Counted from the first letter of the stretch, positions 26,281 through 35,331 are shown. The stretch: DNA of 64,000 nt from Candidatus Gastranaerophilales bacterium (GCA_944325085.1 CALUYT010000028.1:1-64000), one strand, 5' to 3'. The notes: generated by a model not told the origin, from the sequence alone. Translations and numbers: made by a program.

Positions 26281-28284
26281 ATGGGTAACGAAGTAATTTC
26301 AACAAAAGAAAATAAACCAACTCACAAAAAATATGTTTTAAAAAAACGTGACACATTTAAAACAGATTATAAAGTTAACTATGAACAAGACCTAAATCCT
26401 GCCCAATTATGTGCAGTAACGACAAAAGAAGGTCCAGTATTAGTTATAGCAGGAGCTGGTTCCGGAAAAACAAAAACCCTAACCTATAGAGTAGCAAGAC
26501 TGATTGAAGATGGTGTAAACCCTGAAAATATTTTACTTTTAACATTTACTAAAAAAGCTGCAGCAGAAATGCTTAATAGAGCAACACTGGTCCTTGATAA
26601 CAGATGTGAAAAAGTTGCAGGAGGAACATTCCACTCTTTTGCAAACATTATCTTGAGAAAATACTCTAAACTTTTAAAATTAAAAAATAATTTCACAATT
26701 ATGGACAAAACCGATTGTGAAGATATCATAAACCATATAACAGGAAAATTGTATCCTAAAAAAGAAAAACGTTTTCCGAAAAAAAACACAATATTGGAAA
26801 TATATTCAAAAAGCGTAAACAAAGAAACACCTACAAAACAAATTATTGAAGAAGAATTTCCACAATTTGCACACTGCGAAGATAAAATTATTGAAATTCA
26901 TAAAGCCTATGTAGGATATAAAAGAGAAAACTCTGTTCTGGATTATGATGATCTACTTTTATATATAAAATTATTACTGGAAAATAATGAACAGCTAAGA
27001 AAAAACCTATCAAACCAATATAAATATATTATGGTTGATGAATACCAAGATACAAATACACTTCAAGCTGACGTCATAAAACTTCTAGCTTCAGAACACA
27101 ACAATATAATGGCTGTAGGTGATGATGCTCAAAGCATATATTCATTCCGTGGTGCAAATTACAGAAATATACTGGATTTCCCAAAATTATTTGAAAATAC
27201 AAAAATAATTAAACTTGAACAAAATTACAGAAGTACTCAAAATATTCTAAAACTTACAAATACAATTATTGCAAAAGCCAAAGAAAAATATGCAAAAACA
27301 CTTTTTTCAAATATTCAATCTCCACAAAAACCTGCACTAATTTGCGCCAAAGATACACAAATGGAAGCAGATTTTATATGCCAAAGAATCTTAGAATTAT
27401 TAGATGAAGATATAAACTTATCAGACATTTGCGTTTTAACAAGAAATGCCAGAATGTCATATTCTTTAGAAATAGAACTTTCAAAAAGAGCTATACCATA
27501 TCAAAAATTCGGTGGTCCTAAATTTATGGAAACAGCCCATATTAAAGATATTGTTGCTCACCTAAGGGTAATAATTAACCCTGATGATATTATTAGTTAT
27601 AATAGAATACTATTGCTTTTAAAAGGTGTAGGAGCCGCAACTGTTAACAATATAATGCCAATTATAAAAGGACAAATAAATCCTGACATAAAACTTTTAC
27701 CGGCAAATAAATCTTCAAGTATCATTCCACTATTAACAACATTAGAAAAAATAAGAAGTAAACTTCCAACAAAAAAACCTTCTGAAATTGTTAGTGAGAT
27801 AGTTGAATATTATAGACCTATTTTAAAAGACAAATATGATGATTTTTCTAAACGAGAAAAAGATTTAGACCATTTTGAATATCTTTCAACACAATATTCT
27901 AATTTGGAAGATTTTATAAGCGATTTAGCCCTTGAACCGCCTGATGCAAGCGTTGAAGGTATGTATAAAAATAACAGTGATGATGAAGCATTAACAATTT
28001 CAACCATACATTCAGCAAAAGGACTGGAGTGGGATAGCGTATTTATTATAGGCGCTGTTGATGGGAGATTCCCAAGTGCATATTCATTCAATTCAGAAGA
28101 AGAAATGGACGAGGAATTAAGACTTATGTATGTTGCAACAACAAGAGCTAAAAACAATTTATATATAACATATCCGGTTGATATGTACGACTATTCAATG
28201 AATATGATATTATCAAAACCTTCAAGATTTTTAGATAATATTCCTGATGATATACTGGAAGTTTGGGACATTACAGAGGAGTAA
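26281..28284 (+). CDS. UvrD/Rep/PcrA-family ATP-dependent DNA helicase
   Basis: A superfamily 1 helicase of 667 residues. Visible motifs are the Q motif (LNPAQLCAV), motif I (VIAGAGSGKTKTLTYR), motif Ia (LTFTKKAAAEM), motif II (MVDEYQDTN), motif III (VGDDAQSIYSFRGA), motif IV (LEQNYRS), motif V (ISTIHSAKGLEWDSV) and motif VI (LYVATTRAKNNLYI). It unwinds DNA in repair and replication-fork restart. It is slightly shorter than typical PcrA (about 720) and lacks a Tudor-like C-terminal domain. I choose the ATG at 26281, with AAGGGA upstream, because the longer TTG frame starts inside the promoter. RNase HI follows at once. Confidence 0.94.
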   Translation: MGNEVISTKENKPTHKKYVLKKRDTFKTDYKVNYEQDLNPAQLCAVTTKEGPVLVIAGAGSGKTKTLTYRVARLIEDGVNPENILLLTFTKKAAAEMLNRATLVLDNRCEKVAGGTFHSFANIILRKYSKLLKLKNNFTIMDKTDCEDIINHITGKLYPKKEKRFPKKNTILEIYSKSVNKETPTKQIIEEEFPQFAHCEDKIIEIHKAYVGYKRENSVLDYDDLLLYIKLLLENNEQLRKNLSNQYKYIMVDEYQDTNTLQADVIKLLASEHNNIMAVGDDAQSIYSFRGANYRNILDFPKLFENTKIIKLEQNYRSTQNILKLTNTIIAKAKEKYAKTLFSNIQSPQKPALICAKDTQMEADFICQRILELLDEDINLSDICVLTRNARMSYSLEIELSKRAIPYQKFGGPKFMETAHIKDIVAHLRVIINPDDIISYNRILLLLKGVGAATVNNIMPIIKGQINPDIKLLPANKSSSIIPLLTTLEKIRSKLPTKKPSEIVSEIVEYYRPILKDKYDDFSKREKDLDHFEYLSTQYSNLEDFISDLALEPPDASVEGMYKNNSDDEALTISTIHSAKGLEWDSVFIIGAVDGRFPSAYSFNSEEEMDEELRLMYVATTRAKNNLYITYPVDMYDYSMNMILSKPSRFLDNIPDDILEVWDITEE

Positions 28285-28291
28285 ACACATA

Positions 28292-28768
28292 ATGCTAATT
28301 AAAATATACACAGATGGAGCTTGCAGCGGAAATCCCGGCAAAGGTGGTTATGGAACAATTCTTATTGCCGAAGATGAAAACGGAATAGTCCATAAAAAAG
28401 AAATTACTCAAGGTTTTAAAGTAACGACAAATAACAGAATGGAACTGCTTGCAGCTATAGTTGGTCTTGAGGCATTAAAAAAACCTTGTGATGTCGAATT
28501 AACCTCAGATTCTAAATATTTGGTTGATGCTTTTAATCAAAAATGGATTGACGGCTGGGTTAAAAAAGGCTGGAAAAGCGCAAATAAACAACCGGTAAAA
28601 AATCAAGACCTTTGGAAACGCCTATTAAAAGCAAAAGAACCACATAATGTCAAATTTATATGGGTAAAAGGGCACAATGGACACGAATATAATGAAAGAT
28701 GTGATCAAATGGCTGTTCAATCAGCCAATAGCGATAACTTGCTAGACGATACAGGATGTATAGAATAA
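28292..28768 (+). CDS. rnhA: Ribonuclease HI
   Basis: A 158-residue RNase HI that cleaves RNA in RNA-DNA hybrids. The catalytic acids are visible in KIYTDGACSGNPGKGG (Asp), TTNNRMELLAAI (Glu) and ELTSDSKYLVD (Asp), with the last Asp in HEYNERCDQMA. The substrate-binding basic protrusion is WVKKGWKSANKQPVKNQDLW. The start is the ATG at 28292, with AGAGGAG overlapping the end of the helicase gene; the longer frame inside that gene is not used. Operon with the helicase, both acting on nucleic acids. Confidence 0.96.
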   Translation: MLIKIYTDGACSGNPGKGGYGTILIAEDENGIVHKKEITQGFKVTTNNRMELLAAIVGLEALKKPCDVELTSDSKYLVDAFNQKWIDGWVKKGWKSANKQPVKNQDLWKRLLKAKEPHNVKFIWVKGHNGHEYNERCDQMAVQSANSDNLLDDTGCIE

Positions 28769-28887
28769 CTTAGACTATATATGTAAACATATATTTCAAT
28801 ATATCGTGAAATATTGAAAAAAAAATTATTTTACAGTATTATAATATCTGCAATTAAAAAATAGACAATAATAGTTCTGGAGAAAAG
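28769..28887. other. AT-rich gap with a 9-base inverted repeat
   Basis: TTTCAATAT (28794-28802) and ATATTGAAA (28811-28819) form a short hairpin about 70 bases before the next start codon. No gene is seen. It may be a weak terminator for rnhA read on either strand or a leader element. Confidence 0.3.
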
Positions 28888-29802
28888 ATGAAAATTACCT
28901 CAGTAAAAAATACCCTAACGTTTAGAGCCGATGACTCTAATCCAAATTTTGATGCTTCAGAAAAAAAGAAAAAAGAAAAAAAATATGTTGACCCATTAGC
29001 CAATTGGCCAATGAGAGGTTTGGGCTATACCAACGATATTGGTGTTGCAATCAATGAAATTGCACCAACTACAGCAAGATTATTCTGGGTTCCTGCGTTA
29101 ATGTATTTTGGTGCTGACGTATATGACAAATATAAAAATAAAGGTAATAAATATGACCCTAATGCTAAACGTGCATTCTCTCAAGCTGTTTTCCAAGCAT
29201 TTGCAAGTATTATTTTACCTACTGTATTTGGTCATATAGGACAAAGTGCTTTTTCTCAACTTGATAAATACAAAGGAAATAAAATTTCTACAAATGCAAA
29301 AGAACAAACTCTAAGATTTATTGATTCACATATTGCAGAACACGATATATTCAAAGAAAATCGCAATAAAGATGAAATCATTAACAAGTTTATAAACAAT
29401 TTTGATATATTCTATCAAAATAAGAAAAACAATTATCAAGAAAAAAATATTATAGTAAAAATCTATGATAAATTACTTGCAAATTGTAAAAGAGGTGCAA
29501 TAGCAAATTCTAATGAAGAAAGAATTAAAGATTTTGCCAAAAAACAATTTACAAACATCCTAGATAATTGCAAAACTTCTGCTGAATCTAAAAAAATATT
29601 AGATAATAAAATTTTCAAATTAAAAGCTTGGAAATCATTAGGCGCATTTACAGCTCTACTATTAACTGTAAAACCTATTGACGTTTTTGTTGAAAATATT
29701 ATTATTAAAAAATTCGTAGAACCTCAAATGGAAAGATTTAATTTCCATACATTTACATTTGACGAATTTGCAAAAACTAAACCAAATGAAGATAAAGCCT
29801 AA
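28888..29802 (+). CDS. Unrecognised protein with hydrophobic segments
   Basis: A 304-residue protein I cannot assign. It begins with MKITSVKNTLTFRADDSN, followed by a Lys-rich stretch (residues 29-36). Hydrophobic segments lie at about residues 62-78 (ARLFWVPALMYFGADVY), 96-115 (AVFQAFASIILPTVFGHIGQ) and 252-268 (SLGAFTALLLTVKPIDV), so it is probably membrane-associated. The middle is charged and helical. CTGGAG precedes the ATG. It is convergent with the TPR glycosyltransferase-like gene, one base apart. Its short head resembles those of the other lineage-specific proteins here. Confidence 0.6.
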   Translation: MKITSVKNTLTFRADDSNPNFDASEKKKKEKKYVDPLANWPMRGLGYTNDIGVAINEIAPTTARLFWVPALMYFGADVYDKYKNKGNKYDPNAKRAFSQAVFQAFASIILPTVFGHIGQSAFSQLDKYKGNKISTNAKEQTLRFIDSHIAEHDIFKENRNKDEIINKFINNFDIFYQNKKNNYQEKNIIVKIYDKLLANCKRGAIANSNEERIKDFAKKQFTNILDNCKTSAESKKILDNKIFKLKAWKSLGAFTALLLTVKPIDVFVENIIIKKFVEPQMERFNFHTFTFDEFAKTKPNEDKA

Positions 29803-29803
29803 A

Positions 29804-31471
29804 TCACTTTCTTAAATCTTCAATTGCTTTTATGGCATTATTCACTGAATAACTCCAGTTATTAATTTCATCATTTACAAATGGTTTAACTGAAGTTAGC
29901 CAAATTGTGTTGTCCCCAGATAAATCAAACCATCTAAATTCATAATGCCAATTAAACAAAGCAAAAGTTTTAATACCAATAGCTCCTGCTAGATTCAAAA
30001 TACAATTATCAGAAGTTAACATTACATCTATATTTGCAATTGCAGCTGCGGTATCTGCAAAATTATTAAAATCTTTTGCAATATTAATTACCTTGTTATT
30101 TTTAAAACATTCAAATTCCTTATCATCAATTCCTTTAGTAAAAGAATATATTTCTACATTCTGTAAATTATCTAAAGGTAACAATTGCTCTAATGCAATA
30201 TCTCTTGTTTTATTTCCTGTTACACTACCGGAAAATGAAATACCTATTTTGAACTTATTGTTATTAAAATATTTTTCTTTAAAGGTTTTTACCAAATTTT
30301 CATCAGGTTTAATAAATCCTTCGCCAACAGAAAGTTCATCTCCTGAAAGTTTTAACACCACAGGAATAGACATTGATGGGATATGATAATCAAACTTTAA
30401 AGTTTCCAAATTCGCTAAACTTTTAGGGATAACTTCAATTCCCCAATCATTATCTTTTAACAAATCATATATACAATCCTGAACAACAAAAATAACATGT
30501 TTTGCCAATTGTTTTAATCTTGGCATATAACCCCACATTAAAAAAGTATCTCCAAAACCTTGTTCATAATGCACAAGCAATGTTGATTTAGAAATATCTT
30601 TAACCCCATTCCATTTTGGCTTTGGCATATTCGGATATTGTGTTCTATTATTTTCTTTTTGAAATCTTGAATCAAAATATTTATGCCACTGTTCAAAATC
30701 TTTTGTTTTCAAACAAAATGCAGCATAATCATATTTATCATCATTTGTCATTTCATTTATTTCTAACAATTTATCCCAATGTTTTCTGCAAGTAGCCCAA
30801 TCATTAGCCTTAGATGCCATAATTGTTGCATTCTTATGAAATAATCTAACATATGGTTCTAAATCAGAAGCTTTTTCAAAATTATTCAGAGATTTTATTA
30901 TATCCTCATACTTATTTGTAACATTTGTATATAACAAGTTATAATAGCATCCCAATTGATTATATTCGTTTGCTCTGATTTTATTTACACCCTTTAATTC
31001 AAGATATTTTTCATAACATTTAATGGTGCTTGGAACATCATTTTGTTTTTCATAAATTTCACTTAACAACTTATACAAATCTTCATTTTCTAAATCGAGC
31101 GCTTTTAAATATTGTACAAGCTCCACTTCAAGATCATACTGATTAAGAGCATCTAAACACTTAATATAATTACGAATATTATTTATATTTCTCTGTTCAT
31201 ACTTAAAAATTGCAGTATAACATATCGCTGCATCTGAATAATCATAATCTTTCAGATATTCTTCTGCCAATCTTGTCATTTTAGAAAGGAAAATATCACG
31301 TGAAAATGTCATTTCCATATTTATTTTATCTTTCAAATCTTTGTCTGATTGGAGCATTTCCAAGTTATTATAATAAGATTCAAAATAACTTATTGCTTCA
31401 ACAATTTTTTCTTGCTCAATTAAAGCAATCCAAACAGCTCTATTTAGTTTTAATAAAAATAAATTATTCAT
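29804..31471 (-). CDS. TPR protein with C-terminal glycosyltransferase-9-like domain
   Basis: A 555-residue protein. Residues 1 to about 270 are TPR-like helical repeats (LEEYLKDYDYSDAAICYTAI, YEKQNDVPSTIKCYEKYLEL). The C-terminal half resembles GT-B heptosyltransferase-type domains: LVHYEQGFGDTFLMWGYMPRL, IGISFSGSVTGNKTRDIALEQ and a donor-site-like IDVMLTSDNCILNLAGAIGIKTFALF. Similar TPR-GT fusions are known as putative protein or glycan glycosyltransferases. There is no signal peptide. It is monocistronic, with AGGAT before the ATG. The acceptor is unknown. Confidence 0.78.
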   Translation of the reverse strand: MNNLFLLKLNRAVWIALIEQEKIVEAISYFESYYNNLEMLQSDKDLKDKINMEMTFSRDIFLSKMTRLAEEYLKDYDYSDAAICYTAIFKYEQRNINNIRNYIKCLDALNQYDLEVELVQYLKALDLENEDLYKLLSEIYEKQNDVPSTIKCYEKYLELKGVNKIRANEYNQLGCYYNLLYTNVTNKYEDIIKSLNNFEKASDLEPYVRLFHKNATIMASKANDWATCRKHWDKLLEINEMTNDDKYDYAAFCLKTKDFEQWHKYFDSRFQKENNRTQYPNMPKPKWNGVKDISKSTLLVHYEQGFGDTFLMWGYMPRLKQLAKHVIFVVQDCIYDLLKDNDWGIEVIPKSLANLETLKFDYHIPSMSIPVVLKLSGDELSVGEGFIKPDENLVKTFKEKYFNNNKFKIGISFSGSVTGNKTRDIALEQLLPLDNLQNVEIYSFTKGIDDKEFECFKNNKVINIAKDFNNFADTAAAIANIDVMLTSDNCILNLAGAIGIKTFALFNWHYEFRWFDLSGDNTIWLTSVKPFVNDEINNWSYSVNNAIKAIEDLRK

Positions 31472-31482
31472 AATAAAATCCT

Positions 31483-31508
31483 ATTAAAGTATATACCATA
31501 ACTTTAAT
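31483..31508 (-). promoter_or_regulatory. Inverted repeat in the TPR-GT leader
   Basis: ATTAAAGT (31483-31490) and ACTTTAAT (31501-31508) are perfect arms around a 10-base loop, ending just before the AGGAT ribosome binding site on the minus strand. Short arms in AT-rich DNA make chance possible. Confidence 0.3.
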
Positions 31509-31564
31509 ATTTTAGTCATACAATTAATCGATTTTTAATGTTATAATTATCAATCTAAAAGATT

Positions 31565-31591
31565 TTGACAACAATGTTTAAATTTTATAAT
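31565..31591 (+). promoter_or_regulatory. Probable promoter of carbonic anhydrase
   Basis: A perfect TTGACA (31565-31570) precedes TATAAT (31586-31591) with a 15-base spacer; an overlapping TAATAT would give 17. The start codon is 30 bases downstream, with AAGGAG as ribosome binding site. Confidence 0.55.
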
Positions 31592-31619
31592 ATATAGAAA
31601 AAATTATAAGGAGCAACAT

Positions 31620-32237
31620 ATGACATTACCAAATAATATACCGGAAGCTGCAAAAAAAGAAGTAGAAAAGCTATTAAAAGGAAATAAAAATTTCATAAAC
31701 GGCACCCCAACAGCAAAAAATATGTGCCTTGGAACATTAAAATCACTAGCAAATCATCAAGCACCATATGCTTGTATCTTAACTTGTTCAGATTCAAGAG
31801 TTGTTCCGGAAATAATATTTGATTGCGGTATCGGAGAATTATTTGTAGTAAGAGTCGCAGGAATGACTGTAGGACCTAATATAATAGAAAGTCTTGAATA
31901 TGCAGTAAAAAAATTACACGTACCACTTGTTATGCTTCTTGGACATGACGATTGCGGGGTTATGACATATGCAAATGCAAATTACCCAAACATGACTGAG
32001 AATTTTCAATCTTTATTAAAATGCGTATATCCGGTTTTTGATAAATACGGACAAATAACCTGCAATAATAATGTTGCACAAAAACATACCGTATGGGTTA
32101 AAGACTACATTTTGGAACATTCTAAAATTATCAAAGAAGCGGTTGATAGAGGAGAATTATATCTTGCAAAATGTCACTTTGACCACAATAGCGGAGAAGT
32201 ATTCTTTATAGATCACGATCTAAACAGACTTACTTAA
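31620..32237 (+). CDS. Beta-class carbonic anhydrase
   Basis: A 205-residue beta-carbonic anhydrase catalysing hydration of CO2. The zinc ligands and catalytic Asp-Arg dyad are in ILTCSDSRVVPEIIF, and the His and second Cys ligands are in LLGHDDCGVMTYA. FVVRVAGMTVGPNIIESLEYA is the conserved linker. No signal peptide, so it is cytoplasmic. Its 3' end overlaps the convergent thioredoxin gene by 8 bases. It may supply bicarbonate for carboxylation reactions. Confidence 0.95.
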   Translation: MTLPNNIPEAAKKEVEKLLKGNKNFINGTPTAKNMCLGTLKSLANHQAPYACILTCSDSRVVPEIIFDCGIGELFVVRVAGMTVGPNIIESLEYAVKKLHVPLVMLLGHDDCGVMTYANANYPNMTENFQSLLKCVYPVFDKYGQITCNNNVAQKHTVWVKDYILEHSKIIKEAVDRGELYLAKCHFDHNSGEVFFIDHDLNRLT

Positions 32238-32535
32238 GATAATCCATCAATTTGTTTAACAATTGAGATTTTGTATGGAAACCTACAAATTTAGCAATTT
32301 TTTCACCTTGCTTTAATAAAATAAAAGTAGGGAAACCTTTAATGCCATATTTTGCAACAAGATTAGGACATTCATCACCATCAACAATGCCTATCCACAT
32401 TTGCGAATCTTTTAATTCTTCAAGTTCTATACGCTGATTTTTACAATACATACACCAAGTTGTATAAAACTCAACTAATTTTAAACCACTTTTTGTTTCT
32501 TGTTCAAAATTATCTTCATTTAATTCTTCTATCAT
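32230..32535 (-). CDS. Thioredoxin-like protein with W-C-M-Y-C active site
   Basis: A 101-residue thioredoxin-fold protein. The active site is FYTTWCMYCKNQ, where M-Y replaces the usual G-P. The cis-proline is retained in IKGFPTFILLKQGEKIAKFVGF. Both cysteines are present, so it should be redox-active, but the altered dipeptide would shift its reduction potential. AGGAGGAAT precedes the ATG. It is cytoplasmic by lack of a signal. Overlaps the carbonic anhydrase gene at the 3' end. Confidence 0.9.
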   Translation of the reverse strand: MIEELNEDNFEQETKSGLKLVEFYTTWCMYCKNQRIELEELKDSQMWIGIVDGDECPNLVAKYGIKGFPTFILLKQGEKIAKFVGFHTKSQLLNKLMDYLK

Positions 32536-32702
32536 ATATTCCTCCTAAATTTAATTTATTTCTATTATAATTTATATAGATATATTTGATATCAAATACA
32601 TTCACATTTAGAGTAATAATACTTAATAATTATAGATACATATAGCAAATTCTATTGTATTCTATTTTATATATATACTAAAATATTTTAATATAAATAG
32701 AC
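32536..32702. promoter_or_regulatory. AT-rich divergent intergenic region with a palindrome
   Basis: This gap separates the divergent thioredoxin gene and the HExxH protein gene. A 22-base near-palindrome at 32674-32695 ends seven bases before the ATG of the latter, and no Shine-Dalgarno sequence is visible there. No small ORF or RNA is recognised. Confidence 0.35.
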
Positions 32703-34151
32703 ATGATAAATAATATAAATTTAAAACCTCAATTAAATCAAAATAATATTTACATAAATAATAATGTAAATAAAAATAGATATGCTCCAAATTATCAAAA
32801 TACAAATTTTTTAGCTAGAGAGAGAAAAAAAATTAACTTTACAGAAGGTTTGTACATATATACAAATGGTCTTTTTAAACAAGCTAAAGAAATTTGTACT
32901 TCAATAGTAAAACACCCAATAAAAACAATTGCTATAGCAGGAACAACCTCATTAGCCCTATTAGCTTTGCCTTTAATTGGTATTCCATCTGCAGTAGGAG
33001 CAGGGGTTTTAGCAATTGGATTTGCAGGATATTCAACATATAAAAGTACAGTACATACTATAAACTTTATTAAAAATAATAAAAGAGGAAATTATAATTT
33101 AGCAAAAAATAATCTGGAAAAATTAGGAGAAGATACTATTGATTTAGCACTATCTATACCTTTCTTACCTAAAGCTATCACCAGAATTAAAAATTTTGCT
33201 AAATACGGAAAAATTAGCTTTAATCAAGCAATGTTAAAAGACTTACGAGCAAGTAAATCTTACCAAGAAGAATTTATAAAACTAAGAAATTATGATAAAA
33301 ATTTAAACAGAAACATAAACTATCAAAGTATTGTTGATAAAACAATAGCAAAGATTAAAAATTTAACAGATACTGAAAAAACAATTTTAAGACAATATGT
33401 TCTTGAATACAATGTTCCGATTGAAGACATACCTAAAGTAACTTTAAACCAATGGGCTAGAACAAGGAACATTCATACCCAACCTCATCTAGCATATACA
33501 ACACTCCCAAAAGATACCGGAGGTCTTGCTGTAACTAAAGATTGCTCAATTATATTAAACGACTATAAAACGACTGTAAACAATAATACTTTTAGTCAAT
33601 TCAAACAAATAAGTTCTCGCTTTAATGGATATAAAAATCAATATGAAATTACATACCTTGATACAAAAACAGGTAACACTTTTGTTGAAACTATAGAAAA
33701 AGATATTTTAGATAATTATAATCTACTATATACAAGGGAAAAAGAACTTTCAAAAGAAGCTCAAAGAATCTTAGTAACCATACACGAAAGAGAACATATT
33801 CATGATTACGCACAAATAATCGCTCAGAAAGGCGAAAATTTCTTTACATTAACAAATGAAGGCAAAAATATATATAACAGCATGATTGCAGAAATGCCAA
33901 AAGTCCAACCAAATTCCCCACAAGCTGAATTTATAGAAAAATTAGCCAATGCAAAAAATAATGGAACTGCAGTTTCTTATATCAAAAACTTTAGAGAAAT
34001 CAATGCAAGAAATGCGGAAACAGCAGCTCTAAACGATCCTAATTTTGCAGTTCTTGACCAAATATTCAAAGATACAAACAAAATAGGTACACCATCACTT
34101 AAAGAAACTATTTTACTAAATACCCTAAGACCAGAATCTGCAATAAGTTAG
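32703..34151 (+). CDS. Putative HExxH zinc metalloprotease with membrane segments
   Basis: A 482-residue protein with no recognised family. The first 50 residues are Asn-rich and end in RKKINFTEGLY. A hydrophobic hairpin lies at about residues 78-115 (IAIAGTTSLALLALPLIGIP and AVGAGVLAIGFAGYS). In the C-terminal part, VTIHEREHIHDYAQ (around residue 360) is a good H-E-x2-H zinc motif, and a downstream Glu in NARNAETAAL, about 80 residues later, could be the third ligand as in gluzincins. It overlaps the convergent DUF2971 gene by 4 bases. Peptidase activity is inferred from the motif alone. Confidence 0.6.
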   Translation: MINNINLKPQLNQNNIYINNNVNKNRYAPNYQNTNFLARERKKINFTEGLYIYTNGLFKQAKEICTSIVKHPIKTIAIAGTTSLALLALPLIGIPSAVGAGVLAIGFAGYSTYKSTVHTINFIKNNKRGNYNLAKNNLEKLGEDTIDLALSIPFLPKAITRIKNFAKYGKISFNQAMLKDLRASKSYQEEFIKLRNYDKNLNRNINYQSIVDKTIAKIKNLTDTEKTILRQYVLEYNVPIEDIPKVTLNQWARTRNIHTQPHLAYTTLPKDTGGLAVTKDCSIILNDYKTTVNNNTFSQFKQISSRFNGYKNQYEITYLDTKTGNTFVETIEKDILDNYNLLYTREKELSKEAQRILVTIHEREHIHDYAQIIAQKGENFFTLTNEGKNIYNSMIAEMPKVQPNSPQAEFIEKLANAKNNGTAVSYIKNFREINARNAETAALNDPNFAVLDQIFKDTNKIGTPSLKETILLNTLRPESAIS

Positions 34152-35059
34152 TAACGTAAAGGAATTTTAGAGCGATAAACTTGTTTATCCTGATACCCAA
34201 AATTTAATAGCATTCTGTTTGTGCTTGTATAGAATATATTTTCATCAAAAGTAGGCCCTATATTGATTGAAGTAACAGAATCTTTAGAAAAATGATATTC
34301 TAAATAGGGAACAAATAATCCATTTTTTTCAACAACCATAGTAGGTTTTGATGTTTCAACTCCAAAAACATTAACAATAACTATTCTATATTCATGTTCA
34401 TTTTCAAATTGTGGGTTTTTAAAAAATATACTAACAATACTCAATACATCAATTAATTCAAATAAAATATCAAATAATTTAACTTGATTATTTTTTTTAG
34501 ATTTTAAAGCTCTTTCAAAGAGCATATTCCATTTTTTGAATATTGCATGAATTATTTTTATTTGTTTTTGCTTATCATAAATAACACTGCCATAAATTGG
34601 TAAATAATTATTTTCAGTCATTTCAGTAACAAGTTTTTTCTTATCAAAACCTATATTATATCCTGTATAATTTTTACCTTTTGCATAATTATTCCATAAC
34701 GTCAGATTATCACCCTCTGTTGAAAAAGATGTAGTAAAATATTCTAATTTATTTACGAAATCATTATTTCCATCAACAATATGCTTATATTTATTGCGAA
34801 AATGATTTTTAATTTTATCAAACAAATCAGGATTTAAACCATCAAATTCATCAATCAGATGAACAATTAATCTGTAAGAATAGGCTATTTCTTCTTTATC
34901 ATTAAGATATAGAGCATTAGAAAATCTTAAAGCTCCACCTGATAATATATTTAAAAGTTTTTCCGGTTTTGTATAATGATAAATCGTATAATTTGTATCA
35001 TTATCAAGAATTTTCTTTATTTTAGGTATTTTTTCCAACAAAACATCATAATACGACAT
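34148..35059 (-). CDS. DUF2971-family protein
   Basis: A 303-residue protein matching the DUF2971 pattern: YTIYHYTKPEKLLNILSGGALRFSNALYLNDKEEI at the N-terminus, then FTTSFSTEGDNLTLWNNYAKGKNYTGYNIGFD and ENEHEYRIVI. The family is found widely and often near mobile or defence genes, with unknown biochemical function; the initial Y-H-Y-T and S-x-S-x-x-x-D segments are its hallmarks. No membrane segment. It is followed upstream by a short gene on the same strand, not clearly co-transcribed. Confidence 0.8.
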   Translation of the reverse strand: MSYYDVLLEKIPKIKKILDNDTNYTIYHYTKPEKLLNILSGGALRFSNALYLNDKEEIAYSYRLIVHLIDEFDGLNPDLFDKIKNHFRNKYKHIVDGNNDFVNKLEYFTTSFSTEGDNLTLWNNYAKGKNYTGYNIGFDKKKLVTEMTENNYLPIYGSVIYDKQKQIKIIHAIFKKWNMLFERALKSKKNNQVKLFDILFELIDVLSIVSIFFKNPQFENEHEYRIVIVNVFGVETSKPTMVVEKNGLFVPYLEYHFSKDSVTSINIGPTFDENIFYTSTNRMLLNFGYQDKQVYRSKIPLRY

Positions 35060-35121
35060 TAAAAAAACCTCGCAGCCTATATCTAAATTATAACATATTT
35101 TGCAGATGTTTGCTATGAATA

Positions 35122-35280
35122 TTAGCGTTTCATATTACTTTCAAGACGAACCTTAATCTGTTCAACTTCTTCTGGAGTCAAGTAATTATAGAATTTAGCA
35201 AACTCTTCCATTATTTCCCAACCGGAATAATTACCACTTTGAACTTTCTTAATCCAAGCATTAACTTCTTTTGTCATCAT
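35122..35280 (-). CDS. Small unrecognised helical protein
   Basis: A 52-residue acidic, helical protein (EVNAWIKKVQSGNYSGWEIM and LTPEEVEQIKVRLESNMKR). I place the start at the ATG at 35280, nine bases after a good AAAGGGG; the frame extends to 35316 but that part lies upstream of the ribosome binding site. It lies between dapL and the DUF2971 gene on the same strand. Function unknown; the good ribosome binding site supports expression. Confidence 0.6.
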   Translation of the reverse strand: MMTKEVNAWIKKVQSGNYSGWEIMEEFAKFYNYLTPEEVEQIKVRLESNMKR

Positions 35281-35301
35281 AATACTTAACCCCTTTCGCA
35301 T

Positions 35302-35330
35302 GTATAATATAAACACTTTTTATATTATAC
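35302..35330. promoter_or_regulatory. 12-base perfect inverted repeat between dapL and a small gene
   Basis: GTATAATATAAA (35302-35313) and TTTATATTATAC (35319-35330) form a perfect AT-rich palindrome with a 5-base loop one base after the dapL stop. It could be a terminator hairpin without a clear T-run, or an operator overlapping a -10 box for the small gene. Confidence 0.45.
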
Positions 35331-35331
35331 A

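Noticed and set aside
28247-28291. Longer N-terminus for RNase HI
   Set aside because: Those codons lie in the helicase gene; the family starts at the K-I-Y-T-D-G strand just after the ATG at 28292.
35122-35280. Toxin-antitoxin pair with the DUF2971 protein
   Set aside because: The small gene is 62 bases from the DUF2971 gene with no overlap, and neither shows a known toxin or antitoxin motif.
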